DNA from: Roseovarius sp. 217
GTDB taxonomy: Bacteria > Pseudomonadota > Alphaproteobacteria > Rhodobacterales > Rhodobacteraceae
DNA length: 64,000 nt
NCBI RefSeq assembly: GCF_000152845.1
Contig: NZ_CH902584.1
Location: 2,490,707-2,554,706, forward strand
Reading direction: 5' to 3'
Below are positions 18,535 through 27,289 of the stretch, piece by piece. The translations under genes and the position numbers were made by a program. The stretch's first letter is position 1, and each line of letters starts with the position of its first letter. The notes beneath the pieces were generated by a model. The model was not told the DNA's origin. It saw nothing but the letters and a program-made list of their open reading frames with translations, and did no database searches.

Positions 18535-19368
18535 TTAATCGGTCGTGAGGGTCGTATCGGTGAGATCGAGCGCTGCGATATCGCGCAGCATCGGTCCCAG
18601 CACGGCGCGCAGCCGCGCGGCGCGGTCCGGGACATAGTCCCAAGGGGGCGCTTCGTGCATGTAGGTGGCTTGCGCCAGTTCCATCTGGATGGCGTGAAAT
18701 CCAGCCTCGGGGCGGCCATAATGCCGCGTGGTCCAGCCGCCGCGGAATCGTCCGTTGGTGATGGTCGTGTAGCCGGAGGCGGCGGTGCAGTGGCGCTCTG
18801 CCAGAGCGGCGAGGGCCGGTGCGCAGGTTGTCCCGTTATTGGTGCCGATGTTGAAATCCGGCAAGCGTCCGTCGAAAAGAAAGGGAATTTCCGATCTTAT
18901 CGAGTGGCAATCATAGATAAAGACAAATCCATATAGCGCATGGATACGCGCAATCTCGGCGCTGAGGGCGGCGTGATAGGGCGCGTGAAACTGCGCGAGG
19001 CGCTGGGCGGTGTCGGCCTCGGTCGGGGGCGTGGTCCAGAGGGGCGTGCCGTCGAAATCCGTGAGCGGCACCAGCGTTGTGGTGTTCTGACCGGGATAGA
19101 GGCTGGCACCCGAGGGGTCGCGGTTGGCGTCGATCACATAGCGATGAAAGCGGGCCGAGACCACGCTCGCCCCCGGCACGAGGTCGGCGTAGAGCCGGTC
19201 GATATGCCAATCCGTATCGCTGAGGCCGCGCCCGGTCTCGTTGAGCTGCGCCGAAATTTCTGGGGGCAGGTCGGTGCCCGCATGCGGAATCGCCAGCACG
19301 AGCGGGCTGTCGCCCGAACGGACCGAGACAACGCTGGTCTCTGCTGTGCTTGTGACGCTGTCCTGCAC
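18535..19368 (-). CDS. hutG: N-formylglutamate amidohydrolase
   Basis: HutG releases formate from N-formyl-L-glutamate, the last step of the deformylase branch of histidine breakdown. I chose the GTG at 19368 (277 residues), behind AAGGAAAG, because the longer frame adds sequence with no family similarity. Family features: IPHAGTDLPPE, DTDWHIDRLY, VSARFHRYVIDANRDP and the metal-site segment YDCHSIRSEIP. It is divergent from hutF with 76 bp between starts. Genes for the first steps (hutH, hutU, hutI) are not in the window. Confidence 0.88.
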   Translation of the reverse strand: MQDSVTSTAETSVVSVRSGDSPLVLAIPHAGTDLPPEISAQLNETGRGLSDTDWHIDRLYADLVPGASVVSARFHRYVIDANRDPSGASLYPGQNTTTLVPLTDFDGTPLWTTPPTEADTAQRLAQFHAPYHAALSAEIARIHALYGFVFIYDCHSIRSEIPFLFDGRLPDFNIGTNNGTTCAPALAALAERHCTAASGYTTITNGRFRGGWTTRHYGRPEAGFHAIQMELAQATYMHEAPPWDYVPDRAARLRAVLGPMLRDIAALDLTDTTLTTD

Positions 19369-19402
19369 TTGGTTCTTTCCTTTTTGAGCGACCCGTGCCA
19401 AA

Positions 19403-19420
19403 AATATGATTAAGCATATT
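19403..19420. promoter_or_regulatory. Candidate operator between hutG and hutF
   Basis: AATATGATTAAGCATATT has perfect 6-bp arms in an AT-rich island between the divergent hutG and hutF starts. Position and symmetry fit an operator for the HutC-type GntR repressor encoded two genes away. The assignment to HutC is inference. Confidence 0.5.
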
Positions 19421-19444
19421 AACAGAGTCAAGGCGAAGATAGCG

Positions 19445-20812
19445 ATGGAGCGGATCATTTGGGCGCGGCAGGCGCTCTTGCCCGACGGATGGGCGAAGAA
19501 CGTATGTCTCAGGCTGGATGCGGAGGGGCGGATCGCCTCTGTCACACCCGATGCCGCGCCGCAGGGGCAGCGGGTGGATACGCTCTTGCCTGCACCGGTC
19601 AATCTGCATTCGCATGCGTTTCAACGCGCCATGGCGGGGATGACAGAGGCGCGCGGGCCTGATCCGCGCGACACGTTCTGGACGTGGCGGCGGTTGATGT
19701 TCCGGTTTCTGGAGCACCTGACACCCGAGCATGCGCGCGCGATTGCCGCGATGGTGCAGATGGAAATGCTCGAGGCGGGATATGCCGCCATTGCAGAGTT
19801 TCATTACCTGCACCATCAGCCGGATGGCACGCCCTATGACGATCTGGCGGAAATGGCGCAGGGGCATTGTGCGGCGGCGGAAGAGACCGGCATCGGTCTC
19901 ACGCTGTTGCCGGTGCTCTATCGCTATGGCGGGCTTGACCGGCGCGCGCTGGCGCCGGGACAGCGGCGGTTCGGCAATGATCCGGACCGATTCGCCGCGC
20001 TCTTTGACGCCTCGGCCAAGGCGGTGGCGGGCCTCAGCGCCGATAGCGGTATTGGCGTTGCGCCCCATTCCCTGCGCGCGGTGCAGCCCGAGGATCTGGC
20101 GTTTTGCGCAGAATTGGCGGGCGACCGGGTGATCCATATGCATCTGGCCGAGCAGGACGAAGAGGTGGTCGAGGTTGAGGCGGCGCTGGGCGCACGCCCG
20201 GTGACGTGGCTTTTGGAAAACGCGCCGGTGTCCGAGCGGTGGTGTCTGATCCATTGCACGCAGATGACCCCGGAGGAAACGACGGGATTAGCGCAGACCG
20301 GGGCTGTGGCGGGTCTCTGCCCGATCACCGAGGCCAGTCTGGGCGATGGGATTTTCGACGGGGCGCGGTATCTGGCGCAGGGCGGAGGATTCGGTGTGGG
20401 AAGCGATTCCAATATCCGCATTTCGCTGGTCGAGGAATTGCGGGGGTTTGAGTATTCGCAGCGTCTGCGCGACCGTGGGCGCGCGGTTCTGGCCACACAG
20501 GCACAGTCGACGGGTCGTGTGCTGTGGGAGGGGGCCGCGACCGGGGGCGCGCAGGCGGCCGGGCGCGCAAGCGGTGCGATTGCGCCGGGGCTTTGGGCGG
20601 ATTTGGTGGCGCTGGATGGGCAGCAGCCCGATCTGGCGGGGCGCGTGGGCGATATGACGCTTGATACGCTGATTTTTGCCGGCGATCACCGCGCCATCCG
20701 CGAGGTCTGGGCGGCGGGACGGCATGTTGTCCGAGAGGGGGCGCATGTCAACCGCGACGCGATTGTTGCACGGTTCCGCGCTGTCCAGCAGCAATTGCAG
20801 GCGCTGATGTGA
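19445..20812 (+). CDS. hutF: Formimidoylglutamate deiminase
   Basis: HutF converts N-formimidoyl-L-glutamate to N-formyl-L-glutamate and ammonia, feeding HutG. The 455-residue amidohydrolase-superfamily protein has the metal motif NLHSHAFQRAMAGM, the strongly HutF-like FHYLHHQPDGTPY, HMHLAEQ, and the terminal GVGSDSN metal Asp segment. I use the ATG at 19445; an upstream ATG overlaps the palindromic operator. Its stop overlaps the hutC start (ATGTGA). Together hutF and hutG complete the two-step route from formimidoylglutamate to glutamate. Confidence 0.92.
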   Translation: MERIIWARQALLPDGWAKNVCLRLDAEGRIASVTPDAAPQGQRVDTLLPAPVNLHSHAFQRAMAGMTEARGPDPRDTFWTWRRLMFRFLEHLTPEHARAIAAMVQMEMLEAGYAAIAEFHYLHHQPDGTPYDDLAEMAQGHCAAAEETGIGLTLLPVLYRYGGLDRRALAPGQRRFGNDPDRFAALFDASAKAVAGLSADSGIGVAPHSLRAVQPEDLAFCAELAGDRVIHMHLAEQDEEVVEVEAALGARPVTWLLENAPVSERWCLIHCTQMTPEETTGLAQTGAVAGLCPITEASLGDGIFDGARYLAQGGGFGVGSDSNIRISLVEELRGFEYSQRLRDRGRAVLATQAQSTGRVLWEGAATGGAQAAGRASGAIAPGLWADLVALDGQQPDLAGRVGDMTLDTLIFAGDHRAIREVWAAGRHVVREGAHVNRDAIVARFRAVQQQLQALM

Positions 20813-21513
20813 GCGGACCTGGTTCCCGGCTGGAATGGACGGATATTCGCCGCGATCTTTTGGCGCGGATTCAGACGGGCGTCTGGAAGCCCGGCGACAG
20901 CATCCCGCGCGAGGTGGAACTGGCGGCGCAGTATGGTTGCACCCGTTCCACTGTGGGGCGGGCGCTGCGCGATCTGGCGACGGCGGGATTTCTGGAGCGG
21001 CGACGCAAGGGGGGAACGACCGTTTCCGCCAATCCGGTGCGCAAGGCCCCGTTGGAGGTGCCGATCATCGCCGATGCGATCCGCAAGAGTGGTAAAGTCG
21101 CAAGCTACCGGTTGTTGACGTGTCACATCGGGATGCCGCCGAGCGTGGTAAGTGCGCGTTTGGGATTGGGCCCAGCGGGTGCGGTTATGTTCGTCGCGGC
21201 GCTCTATCTTGCCGATGGCGTGCCGCACCAGTTGGAGCATCGCTGGCTTGTGCCAGCGGCGATGCCGGGGCTGGAGGCGGAGGTCTTGGAACGGACCCCG
21301 GTCGATGAATGGCTATTGCATAATGCCCCTTTGACGCGGGCCACGATCGAGATTGAGGCGATAGATGCCCCAAAGGCGGTCGCCGATGCGTTGCAGATGC
21401 CGGTGGGAGGGGCGGCACTTTTGGTCACGCGCCAAAGTTGGAGGCAGGCGCAAGTCATCGGATTGCTGCAACTCTATCATGCGCCGGGGGTCAAGCTCTG
21501 CACGGCAATCTGA
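20809..21513 (+). CDS. hutC: GntR/HutC-family transcriptional regulator
   Basis: 234 residues: N-terminal winged helix (IPREVELAAQYGCTRSTVGRALRDLATAGFLERRRKGGTTV-type, about residues 33-73) and a C-terminal UTRA ligand-binding domain. HutC proteins repress hut genes and respond to urocanate or related intermediates. Overlap with hutF by 4 bp and the nearby palindrome support local autoregulation of the divergent hut promoters. The UTRA domain is close to full length. The gene name rests on context as much as on sequence. Confidence 0.8.
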   Translation: MSGPGSRLEWTDIRRDLLARIQTGVWKPGDSIPREVELAAQYGCTRSTVGRALRDLATAGFLERRRKGGTTVSANPVRKAPLEVPIIADAIRKSGKVASYRLLTCHIGMPPSVVSARLGLGPAGAVMFVAALYLADGVPHQLEHRWLVPAAMPGLEAEVLERTPVDEWLLHNAPLTRATIEIEAIDAPKAVADALQMPVGGAALLVTRQSWRQAQVIGLLQLYHAPGVKLCTAI

Positions 21514-21580
21514 CGGCGGATGTCGCTTTCTGCAAAAGGGTTTCGCAAAACTGCAGGCCGCGCGGCTGTGGATGACCGAC

Positions 21581-21600
21581 GATCTCTCTCAAAGGAGATC
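21581..21600 (+). promoter_or_regulatory. Hairpin covering the mttB-homologue ribosome binding site
   Basis: GATCTC (21581-21586) pairs with GAGATC (21595-21600), placing part of the AAAGGAG Shine-Dalgarno in the stem four bases before the ATG at 21605. Such a hairpin would limit translation unless opened; a regulator is not evident. Confidence 0.45.
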
Positions 21601-21604
21601 GCAG

Positions 21605-23158
21605 ATGACCCTAGAAACAGCCCCCCGTATGCGCATCGGTGGACGCAGTGCCCGGCGCGCCATTCGCAGCGCCCCCAAGGTCGAGATGCTGCCCGGCCTG
21701 ACCCGGACTATCCCCGTCTGTGAGGTGATGGACGGATCGCAGGTTGAACGGATCGACGCCGCTTCGATGGATATTCTCGAGAACGTCGGGGTGCAGTTCC
21801 GCGATCCCATCGCGCTGGAGGATTGGCGCAGGGTTGGGGCCAAGGTGGTGGGCGAGATGGTCTATCCCGACCGCGGCCTGATCCGCGACCTGATTGCCAC
21901 GATCCCGTCGGATTTCACCTATCATGCGCGGGATCCGGGCAAGAACGTGCGCCTTGGGGGGCCGCATTCGATCTTTGTGCCGATGACGGGGGCGCCCTAC
22001 TTGCGTGATCTTGACGATGTGCGCCGCAACCCGATGCTGGCGGATCTGGCGATGTTTCACAAGCTGAGCCATATGATGCCCGCGCTGCATTCGAGCGCGC
22101 ATCATATCGTGGAGCCCTATGATCACCCGATCAGCCAGCGGCATTTGCGCATCACCTATTCGTCGATGAAATACTCGGACAAGACCTTTATGGGCATGAC
22201 CACCAGCCCCAAGAACGCCGAAGATGTGATGGAGATGTGCGCCATCCTGTTTGGGGCGGAGTTCATGGAACAGAACCCGGTGACGACGGGCAATTGCAAC
22301 GGCAATTCGCCGCTGGTGTGGGACGAAACCATGTTGGGGGCGATGCGGGCTTTTTGCCGCCGCAACCAGCCGGTGCTCTGCTCGCCCTTTGTCCTTGGCG
22401 GGGCGAATACGCCCGCGAGCGTGCCGGCTACCGTCGCGCAGCTCAATGCCGAGGCGCTGAGCGCCTTGGCCTATACGCAGATCATCCGCCGGGGCTGTCC
22501 CGCGATCTATGGGCATTACCTGTCCACGGTGTCGATGAAATCCGGCGCGCCGATGGCGGGGACGCCAGAGATCAGTCTGATGAATTTCATGATCGGTCAG
22601 ATGGCGCGGTTCTACGGCGTGCCGTGGCGCACGTCGAACACGTTGGGCGGGGCCAAAACGCTGGACGCGCAGGCAGGTTATGAATCGGCCACCACGCTTT
22701 CGGCGGTGATCCATGCCGGGGCGAATTACATCTGGCATTCGGCGGGCTGGAATGAGGCGGGGATGCATTGTTCGGTGGCGAAATTCGTGGTCGATGCCGA
22801 ACAATGCGCCATGGCGTATCGCATGGCCGAGGGGCCGCAATGGGCCGATTTCGACGAGGCGCTGGCGGCAATCCCCGATGTCGGGCCAGGGGGGCATTAT
22901 CTGGGACATCCGCACACGCAAGAGAATTTCCAGACGGCGTTTTTCATGCCGGACCTCTTTGACAACAACTCGATCGAGCAATGGGTGGCGGATGGGTCCA
23001 AGGACACGACAGAGCGGGCGCTGATCCATGCGCGGCGGATGTTGGAGGGCTATGTGGAGCCGCGGCTTGATCCCGGTGTGAATGAGGCGCTGTTGGAGTA
23101 TATCGCCCGGAGGGAACGGGAAATTCCCGCTGCTGACGCGCTCAATCAGGAGTATTGA
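21605..23158 (+). CDS. MttB-superfamily (trimethylamine methyltransferase-like) protein
   Basis: 517 residues with MttB-family features: the VQFRDPIALEDWRRVGAKV segment, TTGNCNGNSPLVWDETM and LGGAKTLDAQAGYESA. The frame is uninterrupted by TAG, so it is a non-pyrrolysine member. Characterised non-Pyl relatives demethylate quaternary amines such as glycine betaine, passing methyl to a corrinoid protein. No corrinoid protein, methyltransferase II or reactivase gene is adjacent. The start at 21605 has AAAGGAG. Location downstream of hutF-hutC suggests a methylated histidine-related substrate, which is only inference. Confidence 0.85.
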   Translation: MTLETAPRMRIGGRSARRAIRSAPKVEMLPGLTRTIPVCEVMDGSQVERIDAASMDILENVGVQFRDPIALEDWRRVGAKVVGEMVYPDRGLIRDLIATIPSDFTYHARDPGKNVRLGGPHSIFVPMTGAPYLRDLDDVRRNPMLADLAMFHKLSHMMPALHSSAHHIVEPYDHPISQRHLRITYSSMKYSDKTFMGMTTSPKNAEDVMEMCAILFGAEFMEQNPVTTGNCNGNSPLVWDETMLGAMRAFCRRNQPVLCSPFVLGGANTPASVPATVAQLNAEALSALAYTQIIRRGCPAIYGHYLSTVSMKSGAPMAGTPEISLMNFMIGQMARFYGVPWRTSNTLGGAKTLDAQAGYESATTLSAVIHAGANYIWHSAGWNEAGMHCSVAKFVVDAEQCAMAYRMAEGPQWADFDEALAAIPDVGPGGHYLGHPHTQENFQTAFFMPDLFDNNSIEQWVADGSKDTTERALIHARRMLEGYVEPRLDPGVNEALLEYIARREREIPAADALNQEY

Positions 23159-23235
23159 CGCCGCACTCTTGCGATTGCCCGCCTTGGCCCCGACGTGCTA
23201 GCGTGCCGAAAATAGAGGCAGGCAGCCCCCGGACC

Positions 23236-24270
23236 ATGAAAAAGACGGCACTGACCAAATATCAGCGGCTTGAGGCGGCGGGCCTTTGGCGGGCAGAGCC
23301 GACAGCGCAGCGGGTCGATGTGGTCGTGTCAGTCGGCGAGGCGACGCTGACCATCACCGATATGCGCGACCGGGTGCAGGCACATTGGTCGATTGCGGCG
23401 GTTGCGCGCGCCAATCCGGGGCATCGGCCCGCGATTTATCATCCCGATGGCGACCCCGGTGAGACACTGGAACTGGCCGAGAATGAAGACGAGATGATCG
23501 CGGCCATCGAAAAGCTGCGCGGCGTCGTGGAGCGTCAGCGGCCACGGCCGGGACGGTTGCGGTTTGTCGGCGTGCTGACGAGCCTTGCGGCGGTGGCGGC
23601 GCTCGTGCTGTTTTGGTTGCCCGGTGCGGCGCGGGACCATGCGTTGGGCGTGGTGCCGATGGTCAAGCGGGTTGAAATCGGTCAGGCGCTGCTGGGGCAT
23701 CTGCAACGGGTGACGGGCCCGGTCTGCGATGGTCCGGGTGGGGAGGCCGCCTTGGCGCAACTGGCGCGGCGGTTGCCGCCCCGACGCGGTGAGGCGCGGT
23801 TCTTGATGGTGCGCGGCGGCATCGAGGGGGCGTTGCGGGTGCCGGGGGGTGTGGTCCTGATCAATGCCAATCTGGTTGAGGACCATACTGAGCCGGATGT
23901 GGTCGCGGGCCATATCATCGCCGCCCATCTGCGCGCCGAGGCGCATGATCCACTGGCAAAGATCCTTGAGGAGGGCGGACTGTCGGCGTCGCTGCGGCTC
24001 TTGGCGACGGGCGTGTTGCCCGATGATCTGTTGCGCGCGCATGCCGAGCGGTTGATGACCGAACCGCCCGAGCCGGTCGCCGCAGAGGCGATGCTGGCGG
24101 GGTTCGCCCACTGGCAAGTGCGCGCACGGCCCTATGCCTATGCGGTTGATATCACAGGGGAGTCCACAGTCGAATTGATCGAGGCGGACCCCTATGCCGG
24201 CACCGCGCCACCGCCGCCTCTGCTCAGCGATGCCGATTGGTTGCGCCTGCAGGAGATATGCGGCGGCTGA
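23236..24270 (+). CDS. Membrane protein with degenerate M48-like peptidase domain
   Basis: 344 residues from the ATG at 23236. An N-terminal cytoplasmic part is followed by one membrane segment (FVGVLTSLAAVAALVLFWLPG, about residues 110-130) and a C-terminal domain that resembles M48 peptidases: ALRVPGGVVLINANLVE corresponds to the family's ALPGG...GLL segment. The zinc motif HExxH is replaced by HIIAAH, lacking the catalytic glutamate, so it is probably not an active protease of this type. Resemblance was judged by eye. No operon partner is clear. Confidence 0.6.
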   Translation: MKKTALTKYQRLEAAGLWRAEPTAQRVDVVVSVGEATLTITDMRDRVQAHWSIAAVARANPGHRPAIYHPDGDPGETLELAENEDEMIAAIEKLRGVVERQRPRPGRLRFVGVLTSLAAVAALVLFWLPGAARDHALGVVPMVKRVEIGQALLGHLQRVTGPVCDGPGGEAALAQLARRLPPRRGEARFLMVRGGIEGALRVPGGVVLINANLVEDHTEPDVVAGHIIAAHLRAEAHDPLAKILEEGGLSASLRLLATGVLPDDLLRAHAERLMTEPPEPVAAEAMLAGFAHWQVRARPYAYAVDITGESTVELIEADPYAGTAPPPPLLSDADWLRLQEICGG

Positions 24271-24426
24271 TCACGCGGTCACGGTATAGGGCGCGTCGAA
24301 CCAGTATTCTTCGAGATTGGCGCCCGGTCCGATCCGATCCAGAACGGCAAAGAGACCGGGGTCAGAGAGCGGCGTCAGCACTCCGTGCCAAGTGCCGCGA
24401 TGCAGGGTGATCGCCTGTCCGGGTGA
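24271..24426 (-). pseudogene. allA: Remnant of ureidoglycolate lyase (C-terminal end only)
   Basis: The last ~50 codons read PGQAITLHRGTWHGVL...DRIGPGANLEEYWFD, matching the C terminus of AllA, which normally has about 160 residues. Further upstream on this strand the reading frame continues but shows no AllA similarity, so the 5' two-thirds are gone. AllA converts ureidoglycolate to glyoxylate and urea in purine breakdown; the fragment should be inactive. The stretch 24427-24550 shows nothing else I recognise. Confidence 0.6.
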
Positions 24427-24550
24427 CCGAGGCGTCGCATTACCATGTGCCGCTGTTGCTCTCGCCGTTTGGCTGTGCGACCTATCGCGGCAGGTGAGGC
24501 CGCGCATTGGCTCTTGCCCTTGGCGTGGCAGCGGCCTAACACCGATTTCC

Positions 24551-25363
24551 ATGAAAATACTGTTTCTCGGTGATGTAATGGGGCGCGCGGGGCGTGCAGC
24601 GGTGGCGGATCGACTGCCCAAGCTGCGCGCAGCGTGGAAACTCGATTTCGTGGTCGTCAATGGTGAGAATGCCTCGGGCGGCATGGGGCTGACGGCGGCG
24701 CATGCCAAGGATATTTTCGCGGCGGGCGCGGATTGCGTGACGCTGGGCGATCATGCGTTTGACCAAAAGGACATGATGCAGGCGGCAGAGCGTGAAGGCG
24801 GGATCATCCGCCCGCTCAACTATGCCAAAGCGGCACCGGGGCGGGGACACCGCGTTTTCACCGACGGGCGCGGGCGCAAGGTGCTGGTGGCGCAGGTGTT
24901 GGGGAATGTCTTTATGCGTCGGGCCTATGACGATCCGTTTTCGGCGATTGATCCGATCCTGCGCATGCACCCTTTGGGCGGTGCCGTGCAGGCCGCGATT
25001 GTCGACATGCATTGCGAGGCGACATCCGAGAAAATGGCGATGGGCCATTTCTGCGATGGGCGCGCGAGCCTTGTGGTGGGCACCCACACCCATATTCCCA
25101 CGGCGGATGCGCAGATCCTGCCCGGCGGCACCGCGTTTCAGGGTGATGCGGGTATGTGCGGCGATTACCTGAGCGTGATCGGCATGGACAAGGCCGAACC
25201 GATGCGCCGCTTTGTCACCGGCATGACCAAAGAGCGCTTTACCCCCGCATTGGGGGCCGTGACGGTGTCGGGCGTCTATATCGAAACCGATGATGCCACT
25301 GGGCATGCCACGCGGATCGAAATGGTGCGCCAAGGCGGGCGGTTGGAACAGGCGGGCCCCTGA
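24551..25363 (+). CDS. TIGR00282-family metallophosphoesterase (YmdB-like)
   Basis: 270 residues starting MKILFLGDVMGRAGRAAV. The family's metal-binding motifs are all present: GDVMGRAGR, VNGENASGGMG, GDHAFDQ and VVGTHTHIPTADAQILPGGTAFQGDAGMCG-type end (positions about 175-210). B. subtilis YmdB of this family hydrolyses 2',3'-cyclic nucleotides; activity here is inferred. The ATG at 24551 is chosen because the family N terminus begins there; the frame upstream is without similarity. Confidence 0.88.
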   Translation: MKILFLGDVMGRAGRAAVADRLPKLRAAWKLDFVVVNGENASGGMGLTAAHAKDIFAAGADCVTLGDHAFDQKDMMQAAEREGGIIRPLNYAKAAPGRGHRVFTDGRGRKVLVAQVLGNVFMRRAYDDPFSAIDPILRMHPLGGAVQAAIVDMHCEATSEKMAMGHFCDGRASLVVGTHTHIPTADAQILPGGTAFQGDAGMCGDYLSVIGMDKAEPMRRFVTGMTKERFTPALGAVTVSGVYIETDDATGHATRIEMVRQGGRLEQAGP

Positions 25364-25507
25364 TCGGGCGGCATGCGCAACAAATGCAGGCAAACGACCA
25401 CAGCGACCGATCCTGTTGTTCCTCTCTTGCGCGTGCCTGACAGATCACGCTTGCCGCGTCATTCGGGATCGTGGAAACTGGTGCGGGACCAGAAGAGGGC
25501 ATAGTAA

Positions 25508-27289
25508 GTGATTGAGATTTTAGGCGTCTCCCAGACCGGACAGGCGGTTTTGACGCTGGTCGTCGTACTGGCGATGTTCGTGCTCTTTGTCCGCGAGGTC
25601 TATCCAACCGAAGTTGTGGCCATCGCTGGGGTGGCGGTGCTTTTGGCGCTGGGTGTCCTGCCCTATGGCACGGCGCTTGATGTCTTCTCAAACCCTGCGC
25701 CCTGGACGATTGCAGCGATGTTCATCGTCATGGGGGCGTTGGTGCGCACTGGCGCGCTGGATGCCTTTACGTCGCTGGCAGAACGGCAGGCCAAGGATAG
25801 CCCTCGTCTGGCCATCGGGATGCTTTTGCTGGCGGTTGTCGTCGGCTCGGCCTTTATGAACAACACGCCGGTAGTTGTGGTGATGATCCCGGTCTTTGTC
25901 CAATTGGCGCGTAGTCTCAAGATGCCTGCTTCCAAGTTGCTGATTCCGCTGAGCTATGCCGCGATCCTTGGGGGCACCACGACGCTGATCGGCACATCGA
26001 CCAACCTCTTGGTCGATGGTGTGGCCCGTGCGGCGGGCATGGCCCCCTTCACGATCTTTGAGGTGACGCCGCTCGGTATCGTGCTGGTGCTCTGGGGGGC
26101 GATCTATCTGCGCTTTTTCGGTCCGTTTCTCTTGCCTGCGCGTGACAGCATGGCCGATCTCTTGTCGGACCGCTCCAAGATGAAATTTTTTACCGAAGCG
26201 GTGATCCCGCCCGAAAGCAATCTGATTGGCCGTGAAGTCACCGGGGTGCAGCTCTTTAAGCGCGATGGTGTGCGGCTCATTGACGTGATTCGGGGCGATC
26301 AATCGCTGCGTCGCAATCTGGTGGGGGTGACTTTGCAGGTGGGCGACCGGGTGGTGCTGCGCACGCAGATGACCGAGCTTTTGAGCCTGCAACGCAACAA
26401 GAGCCTGAAGCGGGTCGATCAGGTCTCGGCGGTCGAAACGACGACGGTCGAGGTGCTGATCACGCCGGGCTGCAAGATGGTCGGGCGGTCCTTGGGCGCG
26501 TTGCGGTTACGGCGACGCTTTGGTGTCTATCCGCTGGCGGTGCATCGCCGCAATCAGAACATCGGGCGGCAACTGGATGAACTGGTGGTGCGGGTGGGCG
26601 ATACGCTGCTGCTGGAGGGCGCGCCTGAGGATATTCAGCGCCTCTCGCGCGAGATGGAGATGGTCGATGTCTCGCACCCGTCGGCGCGGGCGTTCCGGCG
26701 TGGTCACGCGCCGCTGGCAGTGCTGGCGCTGGGGGGAATCGTGGTGCTGGCTGCGCTGGGCGTCGCGCCCATTCTGGCGCTTGCGGTGATCGCGGTGGCG
26801 CTCGTGCTCTTGGCGCGCTGCATTGATGCCGACGAGGCGTTTTCCTTTATCGACGGTCAATTATTGGCGCTGATCTTTGCCATGCTGGCGATTGGCGCAG
26901 CCTTGCAAGCCTCGGGTGCGGTGGAATTGCTGGTTGGGGGGATTGCGCCCACGTTGTCGGTGCTGCCGGGGTTCTTTGTGGTCTGGGCGATGTATCTCAT
27001 GACCTCGTTTCTGACGGAACTCATCAGCAACAATGCCGTGGCGGTGGTGGTCACGCCGATTGCCATCGGGCTGGCGGATGCCATGGGGGTCGATGCGCGC
27101 CCCCTCGTGGTGGCGGTGATGGTGGCGGCGAGCGCCAGTTTTGCCACGCCGATCGGCTATCAGACCAATACGCTTGTGTACGGCCCCGGCGGCTATAAAT
27201 TCACGGATTTCCTGCGGGTGGGCATTCCGCTCAACCTGAGTGTCGGGCTTTTAGCGAGCGCCTTGATCCCGCTCCTCTGGCCACTCTGA
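25508..27289 (+). CDS. SLC13-family permease with paired RCK_C domains
   Basis: 593 residues: an N-terminal membrane half (residues 1-215), two cytoplasmic RCK_C (TrkA-C) domains (about 220-395, each ending in GDxxLLxG/GDRVVLR-like strands), and a second membrane half. The motifs NNTPVVVVMIPV and LTELISNNAVAVVVTPIA are the twin NxP-type substrate/sodium motifs of the DASS superfamily. Members with this architecture transport sulfate or dicarboxylates; the substrate is undefined. The start is GTG at 25508. It is transcribed alone. Confidence 0.85.
   Translation: MIEILGVSQTGQAVLTLVVVLAMFVLFVREVYPTEVVAIAGVAVLLALGVLPYGTALDVFSNPAPWTIAAMFIVMGALVRTGALDAFTSLAERQAKDSPRLAIGMLLLAVVVGSAFMNNTPVVVVMIPVFVQLARSLKMPASKLLIPLSYAAILGGTTTLIGTSTNLLVDGVARAAGMAPFTIFEVTPLGIVLVLWGAIYLRFFGPFLLPARDSMADLLSDRSKMKFFTEAVIPPESNLIGREVTGVQLFKRDGVRLIDVIRGDQSLRRNLVGVTLQVGDRVVLRTQMTELLSLQRNKSLKRVDQVSAVETTTVEVLITPGCKMVGRSLGALRLRRRFGVYPLAVHRRNQNIGRQLDELVVRVGDTLLLEGAPEDIQRLSREMEMVDVSHPSARAFRRGHAPLAVLALGGIVVLAALGVAPILALAVIAVALVLLARCIDADEAFSFIDGQLLALIFAMLAIGAALQASGAVELLVGGIAPTLSVLPGFFVVWAMYLMTSFLTELISNNAVAVVVTPIAIGLADAMGVDARPLVVAVMVAASASFATPIGYQTNTLVYGPGGYKFTDFLRVGIPLNLSVGLLASALIPLLWPL

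Noticed and set aside
21605..23158. Pyrrolysine-type trimethylamine methyltransferase
   Set aside because: No in-frame TAG exists and no pylTSBCD genes are in the window, so it is a non-pyrrolysine homologue.
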